22,022 nt of DNA, from positions 1 to 22,022 of the forward strand of contig CANEDJ010000023.1 in the NCBI GenBank assembly GCA_947426265.1, read 5' to 3'. Made by a program: the position numbers and the translations under genes. The notes beneath the pieces were generated by a model. The model worked only from the letters and a program-made list of their open reading frames with translations, was not told the DNA's origin and searched no databases. Every line of letters begins with the position of its first letter. Position 1 is the first letter of the stretch. Source of the DNA: MGBC102946 sp022793145. GTDB taxonomy: Bacteria > Bacillota_I > Bacilli_A > RF39 > UBA660. Shown one piece after another: positions 21,830 through 22,022 of this stretch.

Positions 21830-22022
21830 AAATCCAAAAACTGAAATTCCAGAAACTCAAGAATTAAATGACCGCGATTATTTAAATTCTATTCTAGAAT
21901 GCTTAAAAAATATGTCCAATAATTTTAGCGTTGCATTAAATGAATGTAGCAATGAAACAATGTACAAAGAAGTCTTTAAAATGTTTGAGAACACAAAAGA
22001 TTTAGCACGTGAAGCATACAAT
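21819..22022 (+). CDS. CotF-like spore coat protein, N-terminal part (runs off the window)
   Basis: 68 codons are present from ATG 21819 to the window end. After a Pro/Glu-rich start (ENPKTEIPETQELNDRDYLN) the pattern SILECLKNMSNNFSVALNEC and a following SNETMYKEVFKMF is that of the coat F/ferritin-like spore coat family. Those proteins form a helical bundle in the inner coat. AGGAGG sits 5 nt upstream, and the gene overlaps the previous one by 11 bp. The C-terminal half is outside the window. Confidence 0.8.
   Translation, partial: MKIENPKTEIPETQELNDRDYLNSILECLKNMSNNFSVALNECSNETMYKEVFKMFENTKDLAREAYN

Noticed and set aside
1..22022. CRISPR array, rRNA, insertion sequence or recoded TGA.
   Set aside because: No regularly spaced repeats, no rRNA-like sequence and no transposase were seen; TGA ends several genes cleanly.

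Overview
The window looks like chromosomal DNA from an AT-rich, endospore-forming Bacillota, probably an uncultured gut-type lineage. Several things support this: very low GC, A/T-ending codons, purine-rich Shine-Dalgarno sites, near-consensus sigma-A promoters, SpoVS and CotF-like coat genes, a bacterial-type prolyl-tRNA synthetase, and an mreC-mreD-radC block. TGA acts as a normal stop at several gene ends, so the mycoplasma code is excluded. No species can be named from the sequence alone.

Left part (1-7990). On the minus strand is a MarR regulator followed by two ABC exporter half-transporters. The pair has the asymmetric catalytic residues of a heterodimeric exporter, and the unit starts at a consensus promoter with an overlapping inverted repeat. 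Next come a stand-alone SpoT-type HD hydrolase (minus) and a divergent LysR regulator (plus). A plus-strand pair follows with a 4-nt overlap: a Ham1/RdgB-like nucleotide pyrophosphatase and a uracil-DNA-glycosylase-like protein, which suggests nucleotide-pool plus DNA sanitation.

Middle, accessory part (7987-15330). A tightly packed minus-strand unit encodes a two-TM membrane protein, an 89-aa helical protein, a WYL regulator, a SIS-domain protein and a PfkB-type kinase. The first two share a short Gly/Asn-rich motif, at the C-terminus of one and the N-terminus of the other; this is the layout of amyloid-type effector/sensor pairs. After 446 bp of very AT-rich spacer, a plus-strand cluster encodes an ASCH protein, an unknown protein, an RBBP9/YdeN hydrolase, a decapitated nucleoside deaminase and an SDR without its catalytic lysine. 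An orphan, possibly PD-(D/E)XK-like protein follows. Its last codons are an inverted, deleted copy of the neighbouring tRNA-Gly gene. No integrase or transposase is visible.

Right part (15330-22022) is housekeeping and sporulation: tRNA-Gly(TCC), an XRE regulator facing a 58-aa gene across a perfect palindrome, spoVS, the minus-strand run SPOR protein-radC-mreC-mreD, and a membrane protein plus proS. At the edge lie a small helical protein and the start of a CotF-like spore coat gene.
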